DNA of 64,000 bases from Hyphomicrobiales bacterium (lineage in GTDB: Bacteria; Pseudomonadota; Alphaproteobacteria; Rhizobiales; Xanthobacteraceae): NCBI GenBank assembly GCA_003169835.1, contig PNAI01000048.1, forward strand, positions 56,494 to 120,493, written 5' to 3'. Each line of letters starts with the position of its first letter. Position 1 is the stretch's first letter. The notes under the pieces were generated by a model. It was not told where the DNA came from. It did no database searches and was given only the letters and a program-made list of their open reading frames with translations. The position numbers and the translations under genes were made by a program. This document shows, piece after piece, positions 26,601 to 32,367 of the stretch.

Positions 26601-27319
26601 TACTGTTCAACGACAGCGACCCGGAAGGCCAGGCGATCGCTATTACCGGCACAATCACGAACATAAGCAGCGCCAACTCGGTAACCCACGCATCCGGCAA
26701 TGTTACGTTCGTCGATAACAACACGACCGGTGGATCTTTTACATACACCGGCTCGACGACATCGCCCGCGGCTTCGGACACCGGCGATGTGACCGTCGAT
26801 CGTAGCCAGACCGGCAGCACGCTCACCGGTACGGGGCTCGACGATATCCTCATCGGTCGCAATGGCACTAATAACATCATCAACGGCAATGAAGGAAATG
26901 ACGTGCTCATTGCTGGCAATGGAAACGATAGCTTGAATGGAGGTGCGGGGAATGATCTTCTCGTTGGCGGGACCGGCAAAGATACTTTTGTGTACAATGC
27001 TGTCACAGACTCGACGATTGCGAGCCATGATACAATTATGAACTTTGTCCACGGCCAGGACATAATTAATTTTACGAATATTTCCGGAATTCTCGCGAGC
27101 GGTGGCCACCCAACATTTCAGGGCAATTTGGGCAGCGGGGGCGGCACGCTAAACGTCGGTAGCGTCGGTTATATTGAGAACAATGGAAATACCGAGGTTG
27201 TCGTTAACACGTCGGCGCACTCGGAATCAGTATCGGCAACCGGTGTCGGCGCGAACATGATGATCCTTCTAACTGGCATCAATCTCAATCTGTCGAGCTC
27301 CGACTTGCATCACACCTGA
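20636..27319 (+). CDS. LapA-like giant repeat adhesin with vWA domain and RTX tail
   Basis: A 2227-residue secreted surface protein. Residues 1-110 form a retention-module-like domain (VTIQLGYDQAYKLDL, LVHIGEKLIILFEN); then TAAG at 121-124, the LapG-type di-alanine cleavage site, with SAAG at 126-129. Three homologous repeats of about 170-190 residues start near 190, 376 and 547 (VDEGGL...GMFTHKADGTVVQVD...KAVDFDGD). Cadherin/VCBS-like Ig domains follow to about 1640. A von Willebrand A domain (about 1645-1840) has the metal site D1654-V-S-G-S and FMSDGVPN. RTX calcium repeats (GNEGNDVLI, GGAGNDLLVGG) lie near 2065-2115, ending in a type I secretion tail. The matching protease and exporter lie at 29.9-36.3 kb. 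Confidence 0.92.
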   Translation: MNAPIVVAQANSSGSTTGTGSVRNIKVTKPSNEQAVTIQLGYDQAYKLDLSSIANEKITLVHIGEKLIILFENKSTVTVEPFFDSMNAPLSNVTVEANGRDFTGSEFASSFPITTDQSVLTAAGVSAAGTPSSGADFHGPSVDPLDVPHPLPLLGQEDLGNFVTTPVQGINLPPSTTTFVTTPLTLVPAVIAGTVDEGGLFPSNIGTFGNDFGAPTSFTGDAGNGQTLMNVVSWGSSGPSAVPFQFTVGTGDSLTGLGMFTHLVNGTVVEVDTALVSGNTLTAFAGGVGGVAVFKLTLNTDGSWTFKDLSPINHLPFGDNLDTHNQFDLSSLIKTVAADSSSLRLEPNTLAMTITDDVPVLRVGLEEGKFQSIPQVTGLVDEGGLTTDAIGTAGNDPGASTTSVGGAGSLNSLVAFGADGPNAIAAFQFAVGNGANLTDLGMFTHKADGTVVQVDTASISGDTLTAYSGGTSGIAVFTLSVHSNGSWTFTDLAPINHVPFADNGDNGNTFDLSSLVKAVDFDGDTVQLSHDFKITIIDDVPMLSSAGAVIGTVDEGGLTSDAIGTIGSDPGAPTTTAGGPGLLNSLVNFGTDGPNATAPFQFAVADGGNLSSLGMFTHKADGTVVQVDTASISGDTLTAYAGGTSGIAVFTGTIHSDGSASFTLLAPIQQAPGINDGDNSNTFDLSGLVKAVDFDGDSVQLSGDLKIIIIDDVPTAVADTNWVKEDTNTIATGNVFQNLDHPGAPVGSFADHADIAGADGIVTWSGAAGGSVTGLYGTVTVAADGSYTYVLDSSNSTVLALTNGQTLQDPFTYTITDADGDTSTVVSTITIFGTDHGVTIINLTPAANGGDASVNEANLLDGSAPNAAALTQTGTFNISAPDGFGNLTIGGVNVVTGGSVTLPGLPITTTYGQLTITDINLSTGVVSYSYKLTTNALVSGTATFDNVSVHLVDTDTSFADSTLSIKVVDDAPVAHADTDSAQSGATATGNVVTGIDVAGGDANATDGIADTLGADGAAVSGVVAGNSVGTPVTNGAGVGSAITTGLGTLTLNSDGSYHYVAKSNVSGTDTFTYTLKDGDGDTSTTTLTIVVSNGAPLPSAATGTVDEAGLTSGSTPSAALTHTSGTLTLGDPDSPHVTNIAGVTSSAVGGAAVNVNGLYGTLQIDQNGNYTYTLTSNDPHHTTQGTGIDGQTDVFTYTVTDSFGNAGTNTITISIKDDVPTAGFTLASTTVTIDESAGIQSLPANDHPGPWPLTTPAGAGTLMGWAQSAGSVIGSDTSKGEADGKASVTYAFTTAGGGAFSGVDSGLSATATGNKIWLFTEGNLVVGREGSGAGGVTTNAGGAVAFAIGLGVGNNLDLAQYEAIKHSNASDPNDTASITSGLLHLTQTVTDGDGDKATSTNAAGLSISFTDDGPTAPTVVASAATVAVDETPGVQAAPAKDIAGSTTITFNGASNTVANLFSTVANKGVDADVAAGSLDNGALSFAASGANMVTVTGGGFGVDGPAASGATTYALTVANLASGLTLTDGTAITLSLDGSGRVIGTVGSDAVNSSLTGKVAFALTIDPQTGQAYVAQYLSLHQPDTTNSNDAVSLAANTVKVTVTFKDGDGDTITSVAGDISSHISFLDDGPSANAVTKSLVPAGHDTNIMLILDVSGSMGDASGLTGLTRLSVLKAAVNELFEQYGDLGNVRVQILQFSTSASQVGTDWMTIAQAKAAVNVLSAGGNTNYDAAVSTAESIFIHSGVLTTAGVQNVSYFMSDGVPNLPSGSVGINASEEATWTTFLNTNHIDSFALGIGTGTTQSALDPLAYNGVTHTNTNATIVTDLSQLTQALVGTIAGTGGNILTDGGPLPGSFGADGGFVKSITADGTTYTYNPTAGGSISVSGGANHGSFDPTTHTETVTLASGGVLTMIMDNGTYSYAAPANVSSGFTDAIPFVLIDNDGDTAGNTLTVVVSTQDHHPIVRDDHVITNITGGNGANIVIPDWALLFNDSDPEGQAIAITGTITNISSANSVTHASGNVTFVDNNTTGGSFTYTGSTTSPAASDTGDVTVDRSQTGSTLTGTGLDDILIGRNGTNNIINGNEGNDVLIAGNGNDSLNGGAGNDLLVGGTGKDTFVYNAVTDSTIASHDTIMNFVHGQDIINFTNISGILASGGHPTFQGNLGSGGGTLNVGSVGYIENNGNTEVVVNTSAHSESVSATGVGANMMILLTGINLNLSSSDLHHT

Positions 27320-27345
27320 GGTGTAACCTATATGCGGCGGAGACG

Positions 27346-27489
27346 GTGAGTAACGGCACACACATGGCCAACATCAATCTCAGCGGCCAATACACGGCGG
27401 AGAACTTCCATGCTGCGGCCGATGCCACCAACGGCATGCTGGTTTCCTACGTGCTCACCGGCACAACGTCGCCGGAGCAGACGCACTAA
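27346..27489 (+). pseudogene. Remnant of an RTX/T1SS-type protein C-terminus
   Basis: From GTG 27346 (ATG 27364) a 47-codon open stretch reads ANINLSGQYTAENFHAAADA and ends at TAA 27489. The pattern I-x-L-x-G-Q-Y-x-A-x-x-F-x-x-A-x-D is what I recall at the very C-terminus of large alphaproteobacterial secreted RTX/VCBS proteins. It sits 27 bases after the adhesin stop in another frame. It is probably a leftover tail of an older or duplicated secreted protein. Confidence 0.45.
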
Positions 27490-27534
27490 TGCGGGACGGT
27501 AGTCGTCAACCGCAAAGACGCTAACAGAAACCAA

Positions 27535-27560
27535 AGCCCGCCGGCCAGACCCGGCGGGCT
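27535..27560 (+). terminator. Strong hairpin after the adhesin gene, putative terminator
   Basis: AGCCCGCCGG-CCAGAC-CCGGCGGGCT: a perfect 10-bp G+C-rich stem with a 6-base loop, 215 bases after the adhesin stop and 45 after the RTX-tail remnant. No T-run follows, so it is not a textbook intrinsic terminator, but a stem of this strength could end or protect the long adhesin transcript. Confidence 0.45.
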
Positions 27561-27912
27561 AATCGATTCAGTGTCGAGCGGCGCTGGTCAGATCTCTATT
27601 CGTGGCTGCAGCAGCCTCAGGACTTGTTATTTGAAGAGTCGATGAAATCTGGAGATGGCGCTAGTGCGTGAGTTTCCCGCCAAAGCTTATGGACGATTGG
27701 CACGGGATCGATTTTGACATTCTTTCTGGAGTGGATCGGTCGATATGAGGCGGCTCTTTGGCGCCAATTCGTGCAGGTCCTATTCGCGCTTGATCAAGCA
27801 AAATATCACCGCATTGCAGCGTCGAGAGGCCGCTTCATACCGCGCTCACCTCAATGGTGAGCCCGCGTAGAGACGTCGGTCGTCGTCCGCTAGAGTCCGA
27901 CAACGCAATGAA

Positions 27913-27937
27913 AATGGGTTCGTTTTGCAAAAAGCCA
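27913..27937 (-). repeat. Short dispersed repeat, copy 1
   Basis: On the minus strand this reads TGGCTTTTTGCAAAACGAAC followed by CCATT. It shares the core TTTTGCAAAACGAA(C/T)CC with copies at 28243 and 29805. I recall similar intergenic repeats, often mis-annotated as peptides containing KTNPI, in Bradyrhizobium-type genomes. Confidence 0.45.
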
Positions 27938-28242
27938 ATTGTTTGGGGATGACAATGGCTCCCGGAGCACAGGGACATAATCCCGCCATCCGTAAGCGTC
28001 TGGCCAAAATCCCAGTTTGCTGAACTGCACCCGGCGATCATTCCGATTCTTACCGCCACGGTAAGATTGCAGGCAATCCTGCAAATCACGCCGCACAATC
28101 CTTACAAACCAATCCCCTATTTTGTTGCGGGCTTAGAAGGGAGGGATTTCCGCATCCGTCCGGGTCAATTCAGGCCGGGCGGCTTCGCAGAGCAAATGCA
28201 TGTCGGTGCGATCGCAACTCATGATGGAATAGAAGTTAGGCA

Positions 28243-28265
28243 TTTTTGCAAAACGAATCCGATCT
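28243..28265 (+). repeat. Short dispersed repeat, copy 2
   Basis: TTTTTGCAAAACGAATCC followed by GATCT, the same core as the copies at 27913 (inverted) and 29805. Read as codons it gives CKTNPIL, the peptide signature by which this repeat family is often noticed. It lies in the non-coding stretch between the adhesin gene and the hypothetical genes. Confidence 0.45.
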
Positions 28266-28515
28266 TGTGCAAGCCATCAGAGATTCAGTTGAGCTCTTAC
28301 GCCCAGGCGAAAACGTTAGGGTTTTCTGCGCGTTTGATCAATCCAACGGCAATCCACGCAAGGGCAATTCAGGCTTCTCGCAACCGGCGATGGTGACGAA
28401 TTTAACCTCTCCTCGAAGAGGGGCTTGTTGTTGAATTTCCCAAGGTACAGATTTGGCGTTATCGAGTCCGACCACCAGCGACAAGCAACAGGCATCGTAA
28501 GCGATGGAGTGGACT

Positions 28516-28887
28516 ATGTCGGGGAAATCTCAGCGGGGCAAATTGGCGCCACTATCGGAATTTCTGATCCGCGCAAATTCGCCAGCGCTCGGAACCGAAA
28601 ATGCAAAAGAGCTTGATTGTCTGCTTGTAGAGATTAAGCGCGCTATAAAACCCAAGGATTTTATCGAGGAGCTGTATGTCACAGACTATGCAACCATACA
28701 GTGGGACGCTCAATGTTTGCGCCGCAGCAAACGCAGTTTCATCGACATGGAGCTGACCGACCAATGCTGTGCCCATCTCAGAGAAATAATCGCCAATTTC
28801 GAGGCCAAAAAACAAAATCCTCCGCGACAAAAACAATCACGAGCGGCGCGAAGAACCAAAGGTCGCGCGGGACAAAAAAGATCATGA
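28516..28887 (+). CDS. Hypothetical protein, probable N-terminal half of a frameshifted gene
   Basis: A 123-residue basic hypothetical protein. ATG 28516 has GGAG 6 bases upstream; ATG 28504 is an in-frame alternative. The core reads KPKDFIEELYVTDYATIQWD and CLRRSKRSFIDMELTD. I recall a Rhizobiales family with the pattern I-E-x-x-Y-x-x-D-x-x-x-x-x-W-E-x-x-R-L-R-R whose members continue for another 100 residues to an LExRRDKALRxIAEYR end. Here the frame instead runs into a Lys/Arg-rich tail after a homopolymer A-run (28807-28812), and the expected C-terminal part lies in the +1 frame (see 28988-29344). Function unknown. Confidence 0.6.
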   Translation: MSGKSQRGKLAPLSEFLIRANSPALGTENAKELDCLLVEIKRAIKPKDFIEELYVTDYATIQWDAQCLRRSKRSFIDMELTDQCCAHLREIIANFEAKKQNPPRQKQSRAARRTKGRAGQKRS

Positions 28888-28987
28888 GCAAAGTGAAAAA
28901 CCAGAGATCCCGCGCGATTCTTCCGATCGTGCCGCTCTAATACATTTTATTGAACAGATAGCAGGGTACGCCAAGTATAAAGAACAA

Positions 28988-29344
28988 ATGGAAACGGTAA
29001 TCATTATACACCACCGAGACACGATCGAACAATTTAATAGAATGATAGATTTTCTGGAACGCCGCCGCGATCGATGTTTGCAACGGATTGCGAATTATCG
29101 CGAAAGTTTTGCCACAAAAGTGGAGCAGGCTGTCGAAAAAGTATTTGAAGCGGACATTCCCACGATTCCGCGGATCAAAAATGTCGCGGCAAAAAATCGG
29201 CGATTCGAGCAATGGCGAGCGAACGGCAAATCGCAGCAAACCGACGCAACGCCAAAAAAAGCACTGGTCCTCGTAGCAAATCCGGCAGGCAACGAACCAG
29301 CCGCAATGCCTATCGGCATGGCCTCGCGGCGCGACCGATCTTAA
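28988..29344 (+). CDS. Hypothetical protein, probable C-terminal half of the frameshifted gene
   Basis: A 118-residue product from ATG 28988. Its frame is open back to 28790 without an ATG/GTG/TTG start, and the upstream part (RDSSDRAALIHFIEQIAGYA) looks like coding sequence. The segment MIDFLERRRDRCLQRIANYR followed by ESFATKVEQ matches the C-terminal end I recall for the family whose N-terminal half is encoded at 28516. A single extra A in the run 28807-28812 would explain the split. Residues 75-118 overlap the next gene in another frame. A coiled-coil or nucleic-acid-binding role is possible but unproven. Confidence 0.5.
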   Translation: METVIIIHHRDTIEQFNRMIDFLERRRDRCLQRIANYRESFATKVEQAVEKVFEADIPTIPRIKNVAAKNRRFEQWRANGKSQQTDATPKKALVLVANPAGNEPAAMPIGMASRRDRS

Positions 29345-29766
29345 ACGCGGTCGCGACTAAGCAGGTCGAAGAACTGACGCGAAAAATTCTCGGATCAAAC
29401 CGCGATGCCCTTACACGTGAGTTCGCTCGTTCCGCTGCTGAAGCTACACTTGATCTTGCACGCGTGCGGCGGATGAAAATCCCTTTGTTCGAGCGATTTG
29501 CTGGTGAGCCAATTCGCAACGCGCGCGAATTGCCTTCTCCAGGTCGCGAAGCTCAACCCGCAGTCAACGCCGCCGTGCAACAGCAAGCGAGCGCATTAGG
29601 GGATCAGGTGTTGTTGTCTGCGGGTACGAGATCGCACTACAAGCGCGATCAAAAATCCGACGCCATTTTCCAAACGCTCGCGGAGTTGCACGTGCTCGAG
29701 CGCTATGAGCGTCGCATTTCTTCTCGCCGTGACAGAGCCATCCGACTGATCGGCAAACGCAGGTAA
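29212..29766 (+). CDS. Hypothetical protein with 'NRRNA..STGPRS..G..R..RNA.RHGL' N-terminus
   Basis: A 184-residue basic protein. The N-terminus MASERQIAANRRNAKKSTGP followed by RSKSGRQRTSRNAYRHGLA is a widespread, highly conserved motif of unknown function in Rhizobiales and other bacteria. It is rich in Arg, Lys and Asn and probably binds nucleic acid. The rest is helical, with LARVRRMKIPLFERF and LAELHVLERYERRISSRRDR. It overlaps the end of the upstream hypothetical gene by 133 bases in another frame, which fits the close pairing I recall between the two families. Function unknown. Confidence 0.72.
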   Translation: MASERQIAANRRNAKKSTGPRSKSGRQRTSRNAYRHGLAARPILNAVATKQVEELTRKILGSNRDALTREFARSAAEATLDLARVRRMKIPLFERFAGEPIRNARELPSPGREAQPAVNAAVQQQASALGDQVLLSAGTRSHYKRDQKSDAIFQTLAELHVLERYERRISSRRDRAIRLIGKRR

Positions 29767-29804
29767 ATGATGGAGGTGTAATAATACCTTTATGATGGCC
29801 ATCA

Positions 29805-29830
29805 ATTTTGGCAGAACGAACCCAATTTTA
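29805..29830 (+). repeat. Short dispersed repeat, copy 3
   Basis: ATTTTGGCAGAACGAACCCA followed by ATTTTA, close to the cores at 27913 and 28243, lying between the hypothetical gene ending at 29766 and the LapG-like gene. Three copies within 2 kb mark this interval as repeat-rich. Confidence 0.4.
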
Positions 29831-29900
29831 TCGAGGAATTGCAATGAATTGATTGAATCGGTCTTGGTCAAAGGTGGCCTTATTGGCGCGTCGGGGGGTT

Positions 29901-30944
29901 CTAGAGCCCGCCGCGCAGCTGCGGGGGATCAAATGTATCCAAACGTAGCCCCAGGGCCTCCGCGCTCGGCGTAGCGGGCTGCTGGGCTGACGTGGGTTCG
30001 GCTGCATTGGCGGGGCCGGACGCCACCTGCGCCGGGACAGTCGTTGGCGGCTTGCCATAGGGGGCGGCGAACAGCTTCACGCCCTGCTGGTCGAGCGCGA
30101 ACAGCGGGGTGAAATGCCAGGAGTCCTTGCGCTCGAGCAGGACGTCATGGCGATTGTCCAGTATGAGCCACTGGCCGTTCTGGCGTACGCCGGTCACGGC
30201 ATGGTGCTCGCGCGCGATGCGATCGTGGACGAGCAAGATTCGCAGGTCGCCGGATGAAATTCCCGCCTCGCGCAGCGCAACATATTTCGCGATCGCATAG
30301 TCCTCGCAATCGCCTCGCCCGGCGCTCAAGGTCGCAAGCGGCGCGGTCCAGAGGTCGGGCACGCCGTGCTGGTCGAGGTCACTGGCGTACGATATGGCGG
30401 CGTTGATGGCGCGATTGATGCGATCGATCTTGGTGCGGTCCGGCAATCTGCGGCTCTCTTCGATCAGGACAAGGTATTTGCGTGCCGCGGGATTGGCGCA
30501 ATGTTCCATGTCGGCCCGGCACTGGGAAAGCACCCGGCCTTCCGATTCCAACTCAACGCCGAGCTTGCGCCATTTGGCCCACAGCAAGCCTTCAGGTGCG
30601 CGAAAGGTGGCAAGCCCGAACGGCTCATCGGGTGGTGTGGTCGTCTGCCGCGCGTCGCCGGCGGCGACGGGGGAGGACAGATCGAGGGCTGCAAGCTGCG
30701 TCGGCTGATCGTTTGCCGGCGCGTTCGGGTTTTGGCGATCGAGCTTGGCCAGCACCTGATTGATGGTGAAGTAGCGCGGCATGGTTGCGGTCTGGCGGTC
30801 CTCCGCCGGCCGCTGCTGGGCCGCGAGCCCGCCAGCGCCGGTGCCGGAGAGCACAGCCGCCAAAGCCATCACGATAAAGGTAGAACGCGCGAACAGTCTG
30901 CCGCGAGAGAACTCTGCCAAGTGCCGCCCTGTGGTGGCGGGCAT
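29901..30944 (-). CDS. lapG: LapG-like transglutaminase-like cysteine protease (BTLCP)
   Basis: A 347-residue periplasmic cysteine protease of the BTLCP family (COG3672). LapG cleaves the N-terminus of LapA-type adhesins and frees them from the outer membrane. A membrane or signal segment covers residues 20-41. The catalytic triad is Cys213 (GRGDCEDYA), His248 (EHHAV) and Asp263 (ILDNRHD); Asp212 and Glu214 beside the Cys match the calcium-binding acids of LapG. The N-terminal extension (about 45-115) is longer than in Pseudomonas LapG, and a Pro/Ala-rich tail follows residue 300. It lies 166 bp after the HlyD-like gene on the same strand, so it joins the secretion operon. LapD, its usual c-di-GMP-controlled inhibitor, is not in the window. 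Confidence 0.9.
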   Translation of the reverse strand: MPATTGRHLAEFSRGRLFARSTFIVMALAAVLSGTGAGGLAAQQRPAEDRQTATMPRYFTINQVLAKLDRQNPNAPANDQPTQLAALDLSSPVAAGDARQTTTPPDEPFGLATFRAPEGLLWAKWRKLGVELESEGRVLSQCRADMEHCANPAARKYLVLIEESRRLPDRTKIDRINRAINAAISYASDLDQHGVPDLWTAPLATLSAGRGDCEDYAIAKYVALREAGISSGDLRILLVHDRIAREHHAVTGVRQNGQWLILDNRHDVLLERKDSWHFTPLFALDQQGVKLFAAPYGKPPTTVPAQVASGPANAAEPTSAQQPATPSAEALGLRLDTFDPPQLRGGL

Positions 30945-31110
30945 CGGTTGGCGCGAGCGCGCCTAGATCCGTGCCCTATTGTTCTTCAGGGCAAGGGATA
31001 GGCTTGAGCCCGCTTCAGGCCGGTTAAATGGCGTCAAGTATTGCGGTTATTGTCGGCGGAAGGGTGTAGCCGCGGAAACCGAAATCAATCGAATTTAAGA
31101 AAAACTTGAA

Positions 31111-32367
31111 TTATCTCTCGCGCAGCGCCTCGTCACGCAGCATGCGCGCGGGTTTTATCATGTAGTCCAGCACCGACTTTTCGCCGGTCAGGATTTCCAC
31201 GGTCGCCACCATGCCTGGAATGATCGGCAGCGGATGTTCGGCTGCGCCGAGATAGTTCTTATCCGTGCGCACGATGACCCGATAAAACGTCTCGGCTTTC
31301 TGCGGATCGGATTTGTCACCCTTGTCGTCGAGAATCGTATCCGCGCTGATGCGCTCCACTTTGCCCTTGAGCGAGCCGTAGACCGAGGGATCGTAGGCCG
31401 TGATCTTGACCACCGCCGGCTGATCCGGACGGATGAAAGCGATGTCCTGCGGGCGAATGCGGCCCTCTACGAGCAGCTTGTCGTCGAGCGGAACAATATC
31501 CATCACGTTGGCACCCGGCTGAACGACGGCGCCGACGGTCGTGACGTTGAGCTTGTTGATGATGCCATAGACCGGCGACTTGAGCTCGGTACGGCGCACG
31601 CGATCCTGCGCGGATTTTATGTTTTCATCGAGAACGGCAAGGTCGCCGCGCGACTTCGCCAGATCCTCGTCGGCTTGCGAGCGGAACGCAGCCTTGGCAT
31701 TCGAGATGCGCGACTGAACTTCCGCCAGCTGGCCGGCCATCTCGGCCGCCTGCCGCGTGCTCCGCAGCCACTCGATCTCGGGGATGATTTTCTGCTGATA
31801 GAGCGGGCGCTGTAAGCGAAGCTCTTCGTTTAGGATGGCAAGCGTCTCGGCAAGCCGTTTTTCCTGCTGGGCAAGCACATCGACGTCTTGCGCGAGCTTG
31901 CGTGAGCGGGTCTCGAATACGCTGGTTTCCGCTGCGACGGAACTCGGCGCGATCTGCACGAGCTCGGGAGGAAAGGTCACCTTGCTCTGCCCCTGGGCCT
32001 CGGCTTCGAGACGTTGAACGCGCGCGGCCATGGCGGCGCGCCGCTCGCGCACTTCGCCGAACTCCGAGGCGAATTTGGTGTCGTCGATCCGCATCAAATT
32101 CTGGCCTTGGGTGACGATGTCGCCTTCGCGCACCATGATGTTGCTGACGATGCCGCCTTCGAGCGTCTGCACGACTTGGGTTTGACGCGACGGGATCACG
32201 CGACCGTTCCCGCGTTTGACCTCGTCGAGAATCGCAAAATTCGCCCAGGTGAGTCCGACTACGATGATGCCTAAGGACGTGAATAGGAGCATGCGGGACG
32301 TGCGCGGCGTCCGTAGGTCGGTCGCGGCGCGAATGTCGTTTGCAAAGGCAAAATCAGAGCGCTGCAT
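31111..32367 (-). CDS. HlyD family type I secretion adaptor (LapC-like)
   Basis: A 418-residue periplasmic adaptor that links the ABC exporter to the outer membrane channel. One membrane anchor (about 26-48) is followed by the half-lipoyl strand GNGRVIPSRQTQVVQTLEGG and MVREGDIVTQGQNLMRID, long coiled coils (about 110-250) and the C-terminal RIRPQDIAFIRPDQPAVVKI and VIPGMVATVEILTGEKSVLD, diagnostic of HlyD/LapC. ATG 32367 overlaps the end of the ABC gene by 14 bases, showing translational coupling. The longer frame start at 32478 lies wholly within the ABC gene and is rejected. Confidence 0.93.
   Translation of the reverse strand: MQRSDFAFANDIRAATDLRTPRTSRMLLFTSLGIIVVGLTWANFAILDEVKRGNGRVIPSRQTQVVQTLEGGIVSNIMVREGDIVTQGQNLMRIDDTKFASEFGEVRERRAAMAARVQRLEAEAQGQSKVTFPPELVQIAPSSVAAETSVFETRSRKLAQDVDVLAQQEKRLAETLAILNEELRLQRPLYQQKIIPEIEWLRSTRQAAEMAGQLAEVQSRISNAKAAFRSQADEDLAKSRGDLAVLDENIKSAQDRVRRTELKSPVYGIINKLNVTTVGAVVQPGANVMDIVPLDDKLLVEGRIRPQDIAFIRPDQPAVVKITAYDPSVYGSLKGKVERISADTILDDKGDKSDPQKAETFYRVIVRTDKNYLGAAEHPLPIIPGMVATVEILTGEKSVLDYMIKPARMLRDEALRER

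Larger units (their letters stand above)
27561..28515. other. Non-coding stretch with short dispersed repeats
   Basis: I find no convincing gene in this 955-base stretch. The few open frames lack ribosome sites, family resemblance and G+C-rich third codon positions. It holds two copies of a short TTTTGCAAAACGAAYCC motif (27913-27937 and 28243-28265) and a small hairpin of the CCTCT...AGGGG type at 28406-28422. G+C content is lower than in the flanking genes. It looks like decayed or inserted DNA. Confidence 0.5.

Noticed and set aside
28067..28396. 109-codon plus-strand frame in the adhesin-lapG interval
   Set aside because: It lacks a ribosome site and recognisable motifs and contains a dispersed repeat read as CKTNPIL; it looks like non-coding repeat DNA.
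31000..31110. Intrinsic terminator between the HlyD-like and LapG-like genes
   Set aside because: The only stem is short and AT-rich (AATTCAAG/CTTAAATT type) and the same-strand LapG-like gene follows, so read-through is more likely.
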